This document shows, one piece after another, positions 19,807 through 28,780 of a stretch of 64,000 bases of DNA. This DNA comes from Gulosibacter sp. 10 (GTDB lineage: Bacteria; Actinomycetota; Actinomycetes; Actinomycetales; Microbacteriaceae). Under the pieces are notes generated by a model. It ran no database searches. It was not told the DNA's origin and was given only the letters and a program-made list of their open reading frames with translations. Every line of letters begins with the position of its first letter. Position 1 is the stretch's first letter. Both the position numbers and the translations under genes were made by a program. Location of the stretch: NCBI RefSeq assembly GCF_900163695.1, contig NZ_FUIC01000008.1, forward strand, positions 1 to 64,000. Direction: 5' to 3'.

Positions 19807-19841
19807 CGGCCCGCCCGTCGAGGCGGAGGACGGGCGGGCCG
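19807..19841. terminator. Hairpin terminator between convergent genes
   Basis: 13-bp stem CGGCCCGCCCGTC / GACGGGCGGGCCG with a 9-nt loop, between the SRPBCC gene (+) and the SDR gene (-). No strong T-run. Confidence 0.6.
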
Positions 19842-19864
19842 AATGCGAAGCGGCGCGCGGAGGG

Positions 19865-20641
19865 CTACTCGGCGGTGAAGCTCGAGAGGTCGCCGATCAG
19901 CCGCAGGTGATCCGCGGGCACGGGCTCCACCGCGGCCTTCGCGACCTCCGCCGCGAACTCGGCGACGTTGAGGAGCTTGCCGGCCTGCGCACGGCGCTCG
20001 TCGATGGCCCCGGGGTTGAGCCGGTTGAGGAGCGTCGCGGTGATGGTGCCCTCGATCATGTCGGCGGAGACGACGACGAACGAGATGCCCTCGGCCTCGA
20101 GCTCGGGCACGAGGGCGAGCAGGGCCTGCTCCCCCGCCTTCTTCGACCGAGCGACGGGCTCGTACTCCGGCATGGTCGGGGTGGTCTCGATGAAGTGCGC
20201 CTGGTGGCTCGTGACGAACACGACGCGAGCGTCCTCGGCGAGGACGCGACGGGCCGCCTGGAGCATGCCGACCTGCGCGTCGCGGTTGAGGCGCAGCGCG
20301 TAGTCCTCCCCCAGGTTCGACTCCATGCCGCCGGAGGCGTTGAGCACGAGGATGTCGAGCCCGCCGAACTCGCGCTCGACGGTGTCGATCATCGTCTGCA
20401 CCGACGCCTCGTCGGTGAGGTCGGCGCCGATGGCGATGGCGGTGCCGCCCGCGGCGTTGATCGCGTCGACGAGCTTCTTCGCCCGCGCCTCCTTGTTGCG
20501 GTAGTTGATGACGACGCTCGCGCCGGCCTCCGCGAAGAAGCGGGCGGTGTCGGCGCCGACGCCGCGCGAGGAGCCGGTCACGAGGACGCGCTTGCCGGTC
20601 AGCGAGCCGGGCGCGAGGGGGGATTCGATTGCTTCAGCCAT
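19865..20641 (-). CDS. SDR family oxidoreductase, non-canonical active site
   Basis: 258 residues of the short-chain dehydrogenase fold. The cofactor motif is VTGSSRGVGADTA, and LVLNASGG corresponds to NNAG. The catalytic Tyr of YxxxK appears replaced: the region reads YEPVARSKKAGEQAL, placing Val at the Tyr position relative to the Lys. The substrate is unknown; a non-oxidoreductase or altered catalytic role is possible. The start ATG 20641 has TACACT 7 nt upstream (leaderless), divergent from the phosphodiesterase gene. Confidence 0.8.
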   Translation of the reverse strand: MAEAIESPLAPGSLTGKRVLVTGSSRGVGADTARFFAEAGASVVINYRNKEARAKKLVDAINAAGGTAIAIGADLTDEASVQTMIDTVEREFGGLDILVLNASGGMESNLGEDYALRLNRDAQVGMLQAARRVLAEDARVVFVTSHQAHFIETTPTMPEYEPVARSKKAGEQALLALVPELEAEGISFVVVSADMIEGTITATLLNRLNPGAIDERRAQAGKLLNVAEFAAEVAKAAVEPVPADHLRLIGDLSSFTAE

Positions 20642-20648
20642 GCGAGCG

Positions 20649-20702
20649 AGTGTACTGTGCCGAGCGCGTCGCAGCGGCGCTTCAGGTGGCGCGGTGCAGA
20701 CT
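20649..20702. promoter_or_regulatory. Divergent leaderless promoters of SDR and glycerophosphodiesterase genes
   Basis: Minus-strand TACACT (20654-20649) is 7 nt before the SDR ATG. Plus-strand CAGACT (20697-20702), a weaker box, is 6 nt before the phosphodiesterase ATG. Confidence 0.4.
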
Positions 20703-20708
20703 TGGGCC

Positions 20709-21458
20709 ATGAGGTATTTCGAGCCGACGCCGCCTCGGATCCTGGCCCATCGGGGACTGGCACTCGAGGCGCCCGAGAACACGCTCGCCGCGTTCCGCGC
20801 CGCGTTCGATATCGGCGTCACGCACATGGAGACCGACGCGCACGTCACCAAGGACGGCGTGGCCGTGCTCTGGCACGATCCGACGCTCGAGCGATGGGAC
20901 GGCTCGAAGACCAGGATCGCCTCGCTCACGCTCGGAGAGCTGCATCAGCGCACCCGGGACGGCCATCAGATGGTCACCGTGTCGGAGGCGCTCGAGGCGC
21001 TGCCGGACGCGTTCTTCAACATCGACGTCAAGGATCCAGCCGCCACCGACGCGGTCTGCGACGGCGTGCAGTGGGTGGAGGCGGAGGAGCGGGTGCTCCT
21101 CACCTCCTTCAGCGAGGCCACCTGCCGCCGGCTGCGCGCCCGGCTCCCCCTCGCCGCGCACGGCGCGTCCGCACGCCGCGTCGCCGCCGCCGTCTGGGCG
21201 ATCCTGCGGGGCAACGAGCGCAAGCTCGACCTCGCGCTCGGCGACTGCGACGTCGTGCAGGTCCCGCCGCGGATGGCGCGGGTCGACCTCGTGACGCGCA
21301 AGCGCCTGGCCGCCTACAAGCGGCATGTCGACGAGGTGCACGTGTGGACCATCAACGACCCCGGCGAGATGATGCAGCTGCTCGACATGGGCGTGGACGG
21401 CATCGTCACCGACCGCGCCGACCGGGCGATGAGCCTGCTCAGCGACTTCCGCGGATAG
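20709..21458 (+). CDS. Glycerophosphodiester phosphodiesterase
   Basis: 249 residues of the GDPD TIM-barrel family, which releases glycerol 3-phosphate from deacylated phospholipids. Catalytic and metal residues are in ILAHRGLALEAPENT (His, Arg, Glu), HMETDAHVTKDG (Glu, Asp), LWHDPTLER (His), and FFNIDVKDP. The C-terminal VHVWTIND and GVDGIVTDR are typical. There is no signal peptide, so it is probably cytosolic. Confidence 0.9.
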   Translation: MRYFEPTPPRILAHRGLALEAPENTLAAFRAAFDIGVTHMETDAHVTKDGVAVLWHDPTLERWDGSKTRIASLTLGELHQRTRDGHQMVTVSEALEALPDAFFNIDVKDPAATDAVCDGVQWVEAEERVLLTSFSEATCRRLRARLPLAAHGASARRVAAAVWAILRGNERKLDLALGDCDVVQVPPRMARVDLVTRKRLAAYKRHVDEVHVWTINDPGEMMQLLDMGVDGIVTDRADRAMSLLSDFRG

Positions 21459-21492
21459 CCGGCCGCCCGCGCGCCGGCGGTTCCGCCGCCCG

Positions 21493-21524
21493 GGAATAGT
21501 CCCGCGCCCCGCGTCGTTTAGACT
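21493..21524 (+). promoter_or_regulatory. Candidate sigma-R/SigH-type promoter of rbpA
   Basis: GGAAT (21493-21497), 18 nt, GTT (21516-21518) matches the sigma-R consensus exactly. A housekeeping -10-like TAGACT (21519-21524) overlaps it. rbpA is a known sigma-R target in Streptomyces. Confidence 0.6.
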
Positions 21525-21584
21525 GGGTGGATGTGTGCGCGGCGCGGTCTGCGTCGCGCGCGAGGATGTGAAAGGAGTTGCGCC

Positions 21585-22115
21585 ATGGCAGATCGCAGCC
21601 TGCGCGGGATGCGCCTCGGAGCCCAGAGCCTGCAGAGCGATGAGGGCGTGGTGCTCGTCGACCACCAGCTGCGCACCTACGCCGCCGAGGACGGCGAGCG
21701 CTTCGTCGTGACCTTCGCCGCCGACGCGGAGGCCCCCGAGGTATGGGTCTCCCCGAAGACGGGCGTCGAGGGGCGCCTGCTCGACGCGGAGGGCGACTTC
21801 GTGCCCTACGAGGCGCCCGAGGCCAAGCCGCAGCGGACCCACTGGGACATGCTGCTCGAGCGCCGCACCGCGGAAGAGCTCGAGGAGGTGCTGCAGGTGC
21901 GCCTCGACTACCTGCGGGAGCGCCGGGGTACGACGGGACGCGCCGCGGCCGCCGACAAGGTGAGCGACGAGGCGGCCGCCGAGCTCGACCTCACGCAGGT
22001 GCCCGAGCTGCCGGACCGCGCCCGCGCCCTGACCGCAGAGGAGAAGGTCGCGGCCGAGAAGGCCGCCAAGGCCGCCAAGCGCAAGAAGGCGGCGGCGAAC
22101 GCGAAGAAGAAGTAG
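21585..22115 (+). CDS. rbpA: RNA polymerase-binding protein RbpA
   Basis: Actinobacterial RNA polymerase activator that binds the primary sigma factor and stabilises open complexes. The start MADRSLRGMRLGAQSLQSDEG and the core FAADAEAPEVWVSPKTGVEG, then KPQRTHWDMLLERRTAEELE (sigma-interaction region), are diagnostic. It is 176 residues, longer than the usual ~110-130, with a Glu/Ala linker and an Ala/Lys-rich tail (AAKRKKAAANAKKK). AAAGGAG precedes ATG 21585. It converges with lnt, as in mycobacteria. Confidence 0.93.
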   Translation: MADRSLRGMRLGAQSLQSDEGVVLVDHQLRTYAAEDGERFVVTFAADAEAPEVWVSPKTGVEGRLLDAEGDFVPYEAPEAKPQRTHWDMLLERRTAEELEEVLQVRLDYLRERRGTTGRAAAADKVSDEAAAELDLTQVPELPDRARALTAEEKVAAEKAAKAAKRKKAAANAKKK

Positions 22116-22131
22116 GCGCCCTCGCGGGGTC

Positions 22132-22151
22132 GGCCGGGCATCGGCCCGGCC
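22132..22151. terminator. Hairpin between convergent rbpA and lnt
   Basis: GGCCGGGC-ATCG-GCCCGGCC stem-loop, extended by flanking GGG/CCC bases. No T-run. Confidence 0.5.
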
Positions 22152-22178
22152 CCGCGCGCCGACGAGGCGCCCCGGTCC

Positions 22179-23813
22179 TCAGCGGCCGGGGCGCTTCGCT
22201 GTTCCGGGGGTCCCGGCGGGGCCGCGCCGCGGTGCGAGCAGCACGAGCACGAGACCGAGGCCGGAGACGAGCACCTCGAGGCTCCTCCCCCACAGCATCG
22301 CGCCGGTATCGCCGGTCGCCACGGGCAGCTCTACCACGAACGCGCCGGGGGTGTACCAGTCGAGCGCCGCGACCTCGCCGCCGTCCGGGAGATACGCCGC
22401 CGACCACCCCACCGTCGACGCCTGCACCGTGGCGCGCCCCGTCTCGACGGCGCGCAGCCGCGCGGTCGCGAGCTGCTGCGCGGACTCCTCCGTGGTCCCG
22501 AAGTCGGCGTTGTTGGTGGGTGCGAGCAGGATCCCCGCACCCTGCTCGACCGTCTGCCGCACCAGGGCGTCGTCGACGATGTCGTAGCAGATGAAGACGC
22601 CGAACCCGGTCCCGGCCCGCTCGAGCACGTTGCTGCGCGTGCCCGGGGTGTACTCGCGCTGGATGAGTCCGATGAGGTCCGGCGCGAGCGCCATGAAGAA
22701 CTCGCGGTTCGGCACGTACTCGCCGAACGGGATGGGGTGCGCCTTGTCGTACTCGGCGACGGAGCCCTCCCCCGGCGACCAGAGGAACTGGGTGTTGTAG
22801 TACCGCGTGTCGGGGTCCTCGTAGTCGCCGTCCATCGTGACGGTGTTCGCGAGCACCGGCGCCCCGTACTCGGCCGCCAGGCGGTCCAGCGCGGCCGCCG
22901 CGCTCGGACTCGCGAAGGGGCTCACGTCCATGGAGCCCTCGGGCCAGAGGATCAGGTCGACGTCCGCATCGGGGTCGACCGCGCGGGTCGCCTCGAGGTG
23001 CGCTGCGAGCACCTCCCCCCGCTCCGAGGGGATGAAGTAGCTCGCCCCCGGGGTATCGCCCTGCACCGCGAGCACGCGGACGGTGCCGTCGGTCGGGGTG
23101 GGCCAGAGCGGCCAGGCGCACAGCAGGCCGGCCGCGACCGCGAGGGCGCCGAGCCGCAGGCCGAGCTCCCGGGCCCGCGAGCCCGGCCCGCGGCCGATCT
23201 CGGGCCCGCGAGGACGACCGGCGAGCAGCAGCTCCACGGCGAAGGCGCAGAACCAGACCATGAGGAAGGAGAGGCCGCTCAGGCCCACCCAGGAGACCAG
23301 GGCGGTCAGCGGCGAGTCGGACTGGGACTGCGCGAGCCTGCCCCAGGCGAATCCCCCGTACGGCACCGTCGACGAGAGCGCCTCGCGCAGCGTCCAGATG
23401 CCGGCCACCGCGACGGGCAGGGCGCCGAGGGCCCGGATCCCGCCGGGGCCCCGCGCGGAGGGCAGGCGCCGGTAGGCCAGCGCGATGAGGGGGAAGGCCG
23501 CCGCCCACCACGCCGCCATGAGCGTCGAGAGCGCGACCCACGGCAGGGCGCCGAGGAACAGGGAGGTCCATTCGACGTGGAGCAGGTAGAAGACGAGGCC
23601 GCTGCCGAAGCCGAGCAGCGCGGCGAAGCCCGGACGCTGTCCGCGCACCGCGAGCAGGAGGAGCGTCACCGCGAGCAGGGCCATGGGCCACCAGCCGCGA
23701 TCGGGGAAGGCGAGCGGCAGCAGCAGCGCGCCGGCAGCGGCGGCGCACGACGCCTGCGCACGGGAGAGCGCATTCGCCGGCGCGGCGAGGTTGGGGCCGG
23801 GCAGCGCCGTCAC
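22179..23813 (-). CDS. lnt: Apolipoprotein N-acyltransferase
   Basis: 544 residues: an N-terminal part with about six membrane helices and a C-terminal nitrilase-like domain that transfers an acyl chain to the N-terminal Cys of lipoproteins. Catalytic residues are visible as Glu in LILWPEGSMD, Lys in YDKAHPIPFGEY, and Cys in FICYDIV. The start GTG 23813 overlaps the helicase stop by 4 bp (GTGA), so translation is coupled. Unlike mycobacterial Ppm1, no polyprenol-phosphate mannosyltransferase domain is fused. Two lipoproteins are encoded in the same run (29815-31749). Confidence 0.92.
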   Translation of the reverse strand: MTALPGPNLAAPANALSRAQASCAAAAGALLLPLAFPDRGWWPMALLAVTLLLLAVRGQRPGFAALLGFGSGLVFYLLHVEWTSLFLGALPWVALSTLMAAWWAAAFPLIALAYRRLPSARGPGGIRALGALPVAVAGIWTLREALSSTVPYGGFAWGRLAQSQSDSPLTALVSWVGLSGLSFLMVWFCAFAVELLLAGRPRGPEIGRGPGSRARELGLRLGALAVAAGLLCAWPLWPTPTDGTVRVLAVQGDTPGASYFIPSERGEVLAAHLEATRAVDPDADVDLILWPEGSMDVSPFASPSAAAALDRLAAEYGAPVLANTVTMDGDYEDPDTRYYNTQFLWSPGEGSVAEYDKAHPIPFGEYVPNREFFMALAPDLIGLIQREYTPGTRSNVLERAGTGFGVFICYDIVDDALVRQTVEQGAGILLAPTNNADFGTTEESAQQLATARLRAVETGRATVQASTVGWSAAYLPDGGEVAALDWYTPGAFVVELPVATGDTGAMLWGRSLEVLVSGLGLVLVLLAPRRGPAGTPGTAKRPGR

Positions 23814-26242
23814 CGGCCTTCCCCGCCGTACGCGACGATGCCCCGCCGGACCAGGTCGCCGGCCTCGCGAGCGGTGCGGGAGAGCCGCCCCGACTCGACC
23901 TGGACGATCTGATCGAGCAGGTCCAGCACCTGCTTGCACCAGCGGACGAAGTCGCCGGCGGCGAGCTCGGCGATCTCGAGCACGCGGTCGAGCGGGACGC
24001 CCTGGGCCCACTTGTACAGGGCCGGCACGAGCCCCGTGGCGAGCGGCCCCGTGCGCGGCACCCGGTACTCGTGCTCGAGCTCGTCGAGCTTCTGCCACTG
24101 CTCCTCGGTCTTCAGCAGCGCCTCGCGGAAGGCGCCCTTCGGCATATGCCCGAGCGGCGGGTTCTCCTCGTCCCGGCGCGGCTCGAACGTGAGCGCGCAC
24201 GCCATGGCGGCGAGCTGCGGCGCGTCGAGGCCCTGCCACAGCTCCCGCCGGATGCACTCGGCCACGAGCAGGTCCCGTTCGCCGAAGATCCGCTGGAGCC
24301 GGCGGCCGTGCACCGTGGCGACGAGCTCGTCGCCGTCCTCGCCGGGCTTGAGATAGCCGAGCTTGAGCAGCAGCTCCGTGAGCCGGTCGAAGGTGCGCGC
24401 CACCGCGCCGGTGCGCTGCGAGATCTGCCGCGTGAGGCGGTCGGTGTCGCGCATGAGCTTCCAGTAGCGCTCGGCCCAGCGCGCGTGCTCCTCGCGGCGC
24501 GGACAGCCGTGGCAGCCGTGGTCGCGCATCTGCGCGCGCAGCTCCTGCAGCTGCCGGCTGCGCTCCTCCCGCGCGCCGTGGGCGCCGGGGACATCCTTGG
24601 GGATGCGATGCCGCTCGAGGTCGCTGAGCCGGCGCCGCAGCGCGGAGTACTCGAAGAAGTCGCCGCGATCGCAGGCCATCGACTCGGCGTAGCCGTCGAG
24701 CGCCTCGCGCTGCTGCCGCACCTTGCGCGCGATGTCGACCACCGCGCGATCCGCCTGGAACTGCGCGAAGGAGGACTCGAGCATCGTCCTGGTCCGCTCC
24801 CGCCCGAAGCGGTCGGTGAGGTTCACGGTCATGTTGTACGTGGGGCGGAAGGAGGAGTTGAGCGGATAGGAGCGCTTGGACGCCAGGCTCGCGACGGTCT
24901 CGGGCTGCACGCCGTCGCGCCACTGCACGATGGCGTGCCCCTCCACGTCGATGCCGCGGCGGCCCGCCCGGCCGGTGAGCTGGGTGTACTCCCCCGCCGT
25001 GATCTGCACGCGGGAGACGCCGTTGAACTTCTCGAGGCTCTCGAGCACGACCGTGCGCGCCGGCATGTTGATGCCGAGCGCGAGGGTCTCGGTGGCGAAC
25101 ACCACCTTCACGAGCTTGCGCTGGAAGAGCTCCTCCACGATCTCCTTGAACACGGGCAGCAGTCCCGCGTGATGCGCCGCCACGCCGCGCTCGAGCGCAT
25201 CCCGCCACTCCCAGAAGCCGAGCGCCGCGAGATCCTCGTCGAGCATTCCCCGCGTGCGCTCCTCGACGATCCAGCGGATCTCGTCCGCCTCCTGCCGAGT
25301 GGTGAGGCGGGCGCCCCAGCCCGCGACCTGCTGCACCGCGGCGTCGCAGCCCGCGCGGGAGAAGATGAAGAAGATCGCCGGCAGCAGCTCCATCTCGTCG
25401 AGGGTCTCGACGAAGGGGCCGCGGTCCAGCCGGTTGGGCTGCCGGAACGAGGGCCTCGAGCTGCCGCGCTTGTTGGACCGTCCGTGGCCGCCGGTGCCGC
25501 GGTAGCGCTGCACCGCCTGCACGAGCTCGGGATTGACCTGCTCGCTGCTCCTGTCGCGCTCGGTGCGGAAGAGATCGAACATGCGCGACCCGACGAGCAT
25601 GTGCTGGAACAGCGGCGTGGGCCGCACCTCCGAGACGACGACGACGGTGTCGCCGCGCACCGCCTGCAGCCAGTCGCCGAACTCCTCGGCGTTCGAGACC
25701 GTCGCGGAGAGCGAGACGAGCCGGACCTCGCTCGGGAGGTGGATGATGATCTCCTCCCAGACCGCGCCGCGGAAGCGGTCGGCCAGGTAGTGCACCTCGT
25801 CCATCACGACGTAGGCCAGGTCGTCGAGCAGGGCGCTGTCCGCGTAGATCATGTTGCGCAGCACCTCGGTGGTCATGACCACGATGCGGGCCTGCGAGTT
25901 GATGTTCACATCGCCCGTGAGCAGGCCGACCTCGCTCGCGCCGTAATCGGCGACGAGCTCGCGGTACTTCTGATTCGAGAGCGCCTTGATCGGCGCCGTG
26001 TAGAAGATCTTCGCGTTGGGGTCGCGCATCGCGAGAAACACCGCGAACTCGGCCACGACGGTCTTGCCCGCGCCGGTCGGCGCCGCCACCAGCACGGAGC
26101 TGCCGGCCTCGAGGGACTCGCACGCGGCGACCTGGTAGTCGTCGAGCTCGAAGGCCTGCAGGCTGCGGAACAGCTCCACCTCGCGGTGCACCGCGCGCTG
26201 CTTGGAGCGGGCGAACCGCTCCGCCGGACTCAGGTCGGTCAC
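23810..26242 (-). CDS. helY: Ski2/Mtr4-like DEVH-box helicase (HelY type)
   Basis: 810 residues. Walker A is VLVAAPTGAGKTVVAEFAV and the DEVH box is VVMDEVHYLADRFRG. Motif III is SLSATVSNAEEFGDWL, and motif VI is QLTGRAGRRGIDVEGHA. The C-terminal half has the arch-like region and DSHCT-type helical domain (GDFVRWCKQVLDLLDQI). RNA or DNA unwinding is the family activity; the precise role in actinobacteria is unclear. Position next to tatC matches Mycobacterium tuberculosis. Start GTG 26242. Confidence 0.9.
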   Translation of the reverse strand: MTDLSPAERFARSKQRAVHREVELFRSLQAFELDDYQVAACESLEAGSSVLVAAPTGAGKTVVAEFAVFLAMRDPNAKIFYTAPIKALSNQKYRELVADYGASEVGLLTGDVNINSQARIVVMTTEVLRNMIYADSALLDDLAYVVMDEVHYLADRFRGAVWEEIIIHLPSEVRLVSLSATVSNAEEFGDWLQAVRGDTVVVVSEVRPTPLFQHMLVGSRMFDLFRTERDRSSEQVNPELVQAVQRYRGTGGHGRSNKRGSSRPSFRQPNRLDRGPFVETLDEMELLPAIFFIFSRAGCDAAVQQVAGWGARLTTRQEADEIRWIVEERTRGMLDEDLAALGFWEWRDALERGVAAHHAGLLPVFKEIVEELFQRKLVKVVFATETLALGINMPARTVVLESLEKFNGVSRVQITAGEYTQLTGRAGRRGIDVEGHAIVQWRDGVQPETVASLASKRSYPLNSSFRPTYNMTVNLTDRFGRERTRTMLESSFAQFQADRAVVDIARKVRQQREALDGYAESMACDRGDFFEYSALRRRLSDLERHRIPKDVPGAHGAREERSRQLQELRAQMRDHGCHGCPRREEHARWAERYWKLMRDTDRLTRQISQRTGAVARTFDRLTELLLKLGYLKPGEDGDELVATVHGRRLQRIFGERDLLVAECIRRELWQGLDAPQLAAMACALTFEPRRDEENPPLGHMPKGAFREALLKTEEQWQKLDELEHEYRVPRTGPLATGLVPALYKWAQGVPLDRVLEIAELAAGDFVRWCKQVLDLLDQIVQVESGRLSRTAREAGDLVRRGIVAYGGEGR

Positions 26243-26313
26243 GCCGTCCTCCTCTTTCGGTACTGCGGTCGCGGGGCGGCTCCGAAGCCGCGGGTGCCGT
26301 CGATCGGCCGCCC

Positions 26314-27144
26314 CTACTCGACCGGGAGCTCTGCCAGCGGATCGACGATGCCCAGTCTCTCATCCCGCTTGCGCTGCCGTCGGTCGTGCAGCAGGGCGAT
26401 GCCCACGGCGAGGAAGTACAGCGCGATCATGGGGACCATGAGCAGGATCATGCTCAGCACGTCCGCGGCCGGGGTCGAGATGGCGCCGAACAGGGCGGCG
26501 ATGAGGATCGCGATGCGCCAGCCCTTGAGGATGGTCCTCCCGGACAGGATCCCGGCGAAGTTGAGCATCACGAGCAGCACCGGCACGACGAAGGCGACGC
26601 CGACCGCGAGGCACAGCGTGAGCACGAACGAGTAGAACGTCTTCGCGTCGTAGAAGACCGTGTCGTCCTCGGGCACGAACATCGCCATCACCTCGACCAT
26701 GCGGGGCATGAGCACGAAGCCCAGCACCACGCCGCCGAGGAAGAGCGGGATGGCCGCCCCCAGGAAGCCGAGGACGTACCGGCGCTCGCCCTTCTTCAGG
26801 CCGGGCATGAGGAACATCCACACCTGGTAGAGCCACACGGGCGAGGCGATGACCACGCCGAGCGTCAGCGCGATCTGCAGCCGCAGATCGAAGCCCGTGG
26901 TGACGTTGGCGAAGTTGATCGAGACCCGCCCGCTGCGCGTGGCCTCGAGGATCTCGATGGGGCGTCGGATGATGTCGAGCACCAGGTCCGTGAGGAGGAA
27001 CCCGCCGATCATCGCGATCACGACGGCGATGGCGCAGATGATGAACCGGTTGCGGAACTCGATCAGGTGATCGGCGAGCCGCATCCGGCCGTCAGGGTTC
27101 TTCTTCCTCGAGTACTTGGGGCGCCGCCGGGATGTGGCCGCCAT
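26314..27144 (-). CDS. tatC: Sec-independent protein translocase TatC
   Basis: 276 residues with six membrane helices; receptor of twin-arginine signal peptides. The conserved N-terminal MRLADHLIEFRNRFIICAIA and the motif IASPVWLYQVWMFLMPGLKKGERRYV identify it. A basic N-terminus precedes the first helix. It lies 8 bp downstream of tatA. Confidence 0.95.
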   Translation of the reverse strand: MAATSRRRPKYSRKKNPDGRMRLADHLIEFRNRFIICAIAVVIAMIGGFLLTDLVLDIIRRPIEILEATRSGRVSINFANVTTGFDLRLQIALTLGVVIASPVWLYQVWMFLMPGLKKGERRYVLGFLGAAIPLFLGGVVLGFVLMPRMVEVMAMFVPEDDTVFYDAKTFYSFVLTLCLAVGVAFVVPVLLVMLNFAGILSGRTILKGWRIAILIAALFGAISTPAADVLSMILLMVPMIALYFLAVGIALLHDRRQRKRDERLGIVDPLAELPVE

Positions 27145-27152
27145 TCCCCCGG

Positions 27153-27422
27153 CTACCTCGTGGACGTGTCAGAGCCGTCGGAGGGCTTCGGGTCGGCGGC
27201 GGACTCCCGCCGCGCCTCGCCCTCGGGCGCCTCCTCGGACGCGGGCGTCGGCTTCGCCTCGCCCGGCGAGTCGTTCTTCATGGTCTTCATCTCGCCCTTG
27301 AAGATCCGCATCGACTCGCCGAGGCTCTTCGCGAGCCGCGGCAGCCGGGGCGCCCCGAAGAGCAGCAGGATGATGACGACGAGGATGACAAAGGACCACC
27401 CTCCCATATTTCCGAACGGCAT
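27153..27422 (-). CDS. tatA: Sec-independent protein translocase TatA
   Basis: 89 residues: one N-terminal membrane helix (WSFVILVVIILLLFG), the hinge APRLPRLAKSLGESMRIFKG, then an amphipathic helix and a charged Pro/Glu/Ser tail. It forms the Tat pore with TatC. Three bases separate it from the upstream small membrane protein gene. Confidence 0.94.
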   Translation of the reverse strand: MPFGNMGGWSFVILVVIILLLFGAPRLPRLAKSLGESMRIFKGEMKTMKNDSPGEAKPTPASEEAPEGEARRESAADPKPSDGSDTSTR

Positions 27423-27425
27423 TGC

Positions 27426-27791
27426 CTATCCCTTCTTGGGGGTATCGACCAGATGCCGGAACTGCATCGGGTCGGCGTGGATGAGGCCCTTCGCGCGGTC
27501 GAGCTTCCGCTCGCGCTTGGCCTCGCGACGTTCATCGCGGCGGTCGACGAATTCGGAGCGCTCCTGCCGCACCGTGCGCCCGCCCCGCAGCAGGGCCACG
27601 GGGCGCCGCCGATAGGGCTCGACGCTCTCCTCGGCGAGTTCCGCGAGCTCGCGCTGCAGCGCCTCGAGGCGGTCCACCTCGGGCATGAGCGCCGCGGCCT
27701 TGCGGAGCACGAGGACGGCCCCGAGCACGAGCACGCCGAGGAGGAGGAGGACGAGTCCTCCCCAGATGAGAATCCAGGACCACCACGGCAT
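27426..27791 (-). CDS. Small membrane-anchored protein of the pafBC-tat operon
   Basis: 121 residues: an N-terminal membrane helix (residues ~5-29, ILIWGGLVLLLLGVLVLGAV), then a charged helical region (VDRLEALQRELAELAEES) and a very basic stretch (RRDERREAKRERKLDR). No family function is recognised. It is 11 bp from pafC and 3 bp from tatA, so it belongs to this operon. Confidence 0.7.
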   Translation of the reverse strand: MPWWSWILIWGGLVLLLLGVLVLGAVLVLRKAAALMPEVDRLEALQRELAELAEESVEPYRRRPVALLRGGRTVRQERSEFVDRRDERREAKRERKLDRAKGLIHADPMQFRHLVDTPKKG

Positions 27792-27802
27792 AGTGCCCAA
27801 GT

Positions 27803-28780
27803 CTACGCCCTCGAGCCCGGGACCGGGCGTGCCGCGTCGATGGCGCTCCGGGCCCAGCTCCGGACGGCGGCGCGCGCCTCCTCGGGCCCCTCCACGACCA
27901 CGGCGCCCGCGTGCTCGGCGCACAGCTGTGCGAGCACCTGGTAGGAGCGGAAATCGACCGGGCAGTGGGAGAAGCCGTCGTCCTCCGGCTCCGGGAAGGC
28001 CCTCCCGGGCGGAAGATACGGCCGCACGGCCGGATACGCGCTCGGGGCCACCGCGAGCCGCACCGTCGCGAGCCGGTGGCCGGAGACCTCGAGCGGCCGG
28101 TTCCGGTCCGCCTCCGAGTATTCGCCGATCGGGCTGTCGAGCGCCTCGTGCTCGAGGATGCGGTCGTGGCGGAACCAGCGGAAGCCCCGGCGCTTCGTGC
28201 AGTAGGCGTTGAGATAGACCATGGCGCCGCGCACCTCGAGCCGGAGCGGATCGACGACCCGCCATTCCGGGGCGTCGGCGCCCGAGGCGAAGTACCGGAT
28301 GCGCAGCTGCGCGCCCCGGTCGATCGCGCGCCGGAGGGCGTCGACGAGCGGGCTCCCGCTCCCCTCCGCCGGGGCGTCTGCGTCCTCGCCGCCGCGCAGC
28401 TTCGCGGAGAGCCTGTCGATCACCGCGCGCTCCTCCGCGCTCCGATGCTCCCGCAGGGCGTCGAGCCCGATCAGGACGGTGGCGAGCTCCTGCGGGTCGA
28501 AGCGGCGGCTGACCCTCGCGGTGGGGTCGTGGGTGAGCCGGACCCAGGGCTCCTCGTCCTCGAGCCCCTCGGCGTCGAAGTCGAACATGCTCTCCGGGCC
28601 GAGCAGGGCGGTGCCCGGGAACTCCACGGTCCACAGGAAGTCGATGATGCCCCGCATCCGAACAGCGGAGACGCCGAAGTGCCGGGCCATCTCGCCGAGA
28701 TCCGCGCCGTGCTCGTGGCGGCGCAGGAAGTTCAGCACCGAGACGAGCAGCACCGGATCGATCTTCGTCGACTCGTTCAT
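27803..28780 (-). CDS. pafC: WYL-domain transcriptional regulator PafC
   Basis: 325 residues: an N-terminal winged-helix-like part (FLRRHEHGADLGEMARHFGV), then a WYL domain (RRVVDPLRLEVRGAMVYLNAYC region) and a C-terminal extension. PafB and PafC form the heterodimer that activates the LexA-independent DNA-damage response in mycobacteria. Start ATG overlaps the pafB stop by 4 bp (28777-28780). Confidence 0.88.
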   Translation of the reverse strand: MNESTKIDPVLLVSVLNFLRRHEHGADLGEMARHFGVSAVRMRGIIDFLWTVEFPGTALLGPESMFDFDAEGLEDEEPWVRLTHDPTARVSRRFDPQELATVLIGLDALREHRSAEERAVIDRLSAKLRGGEDADAPAEGSGSPLVDALRRAIDRGAQLRIRYFASGADAPEWRVVDPLRLEVRGAMVYLNAYCTKRRGFRWFRHDRILEHEALDSPIGEYSEADRNRPLEVSGHRLATVRLAVAPSAYPAVRPYLPPGRAFPEPEDDGFSHCPVDFRSYQVLAQLCAEHAGAVVVEGPEEARAAVRSWARSAIDAARPVPGSRA

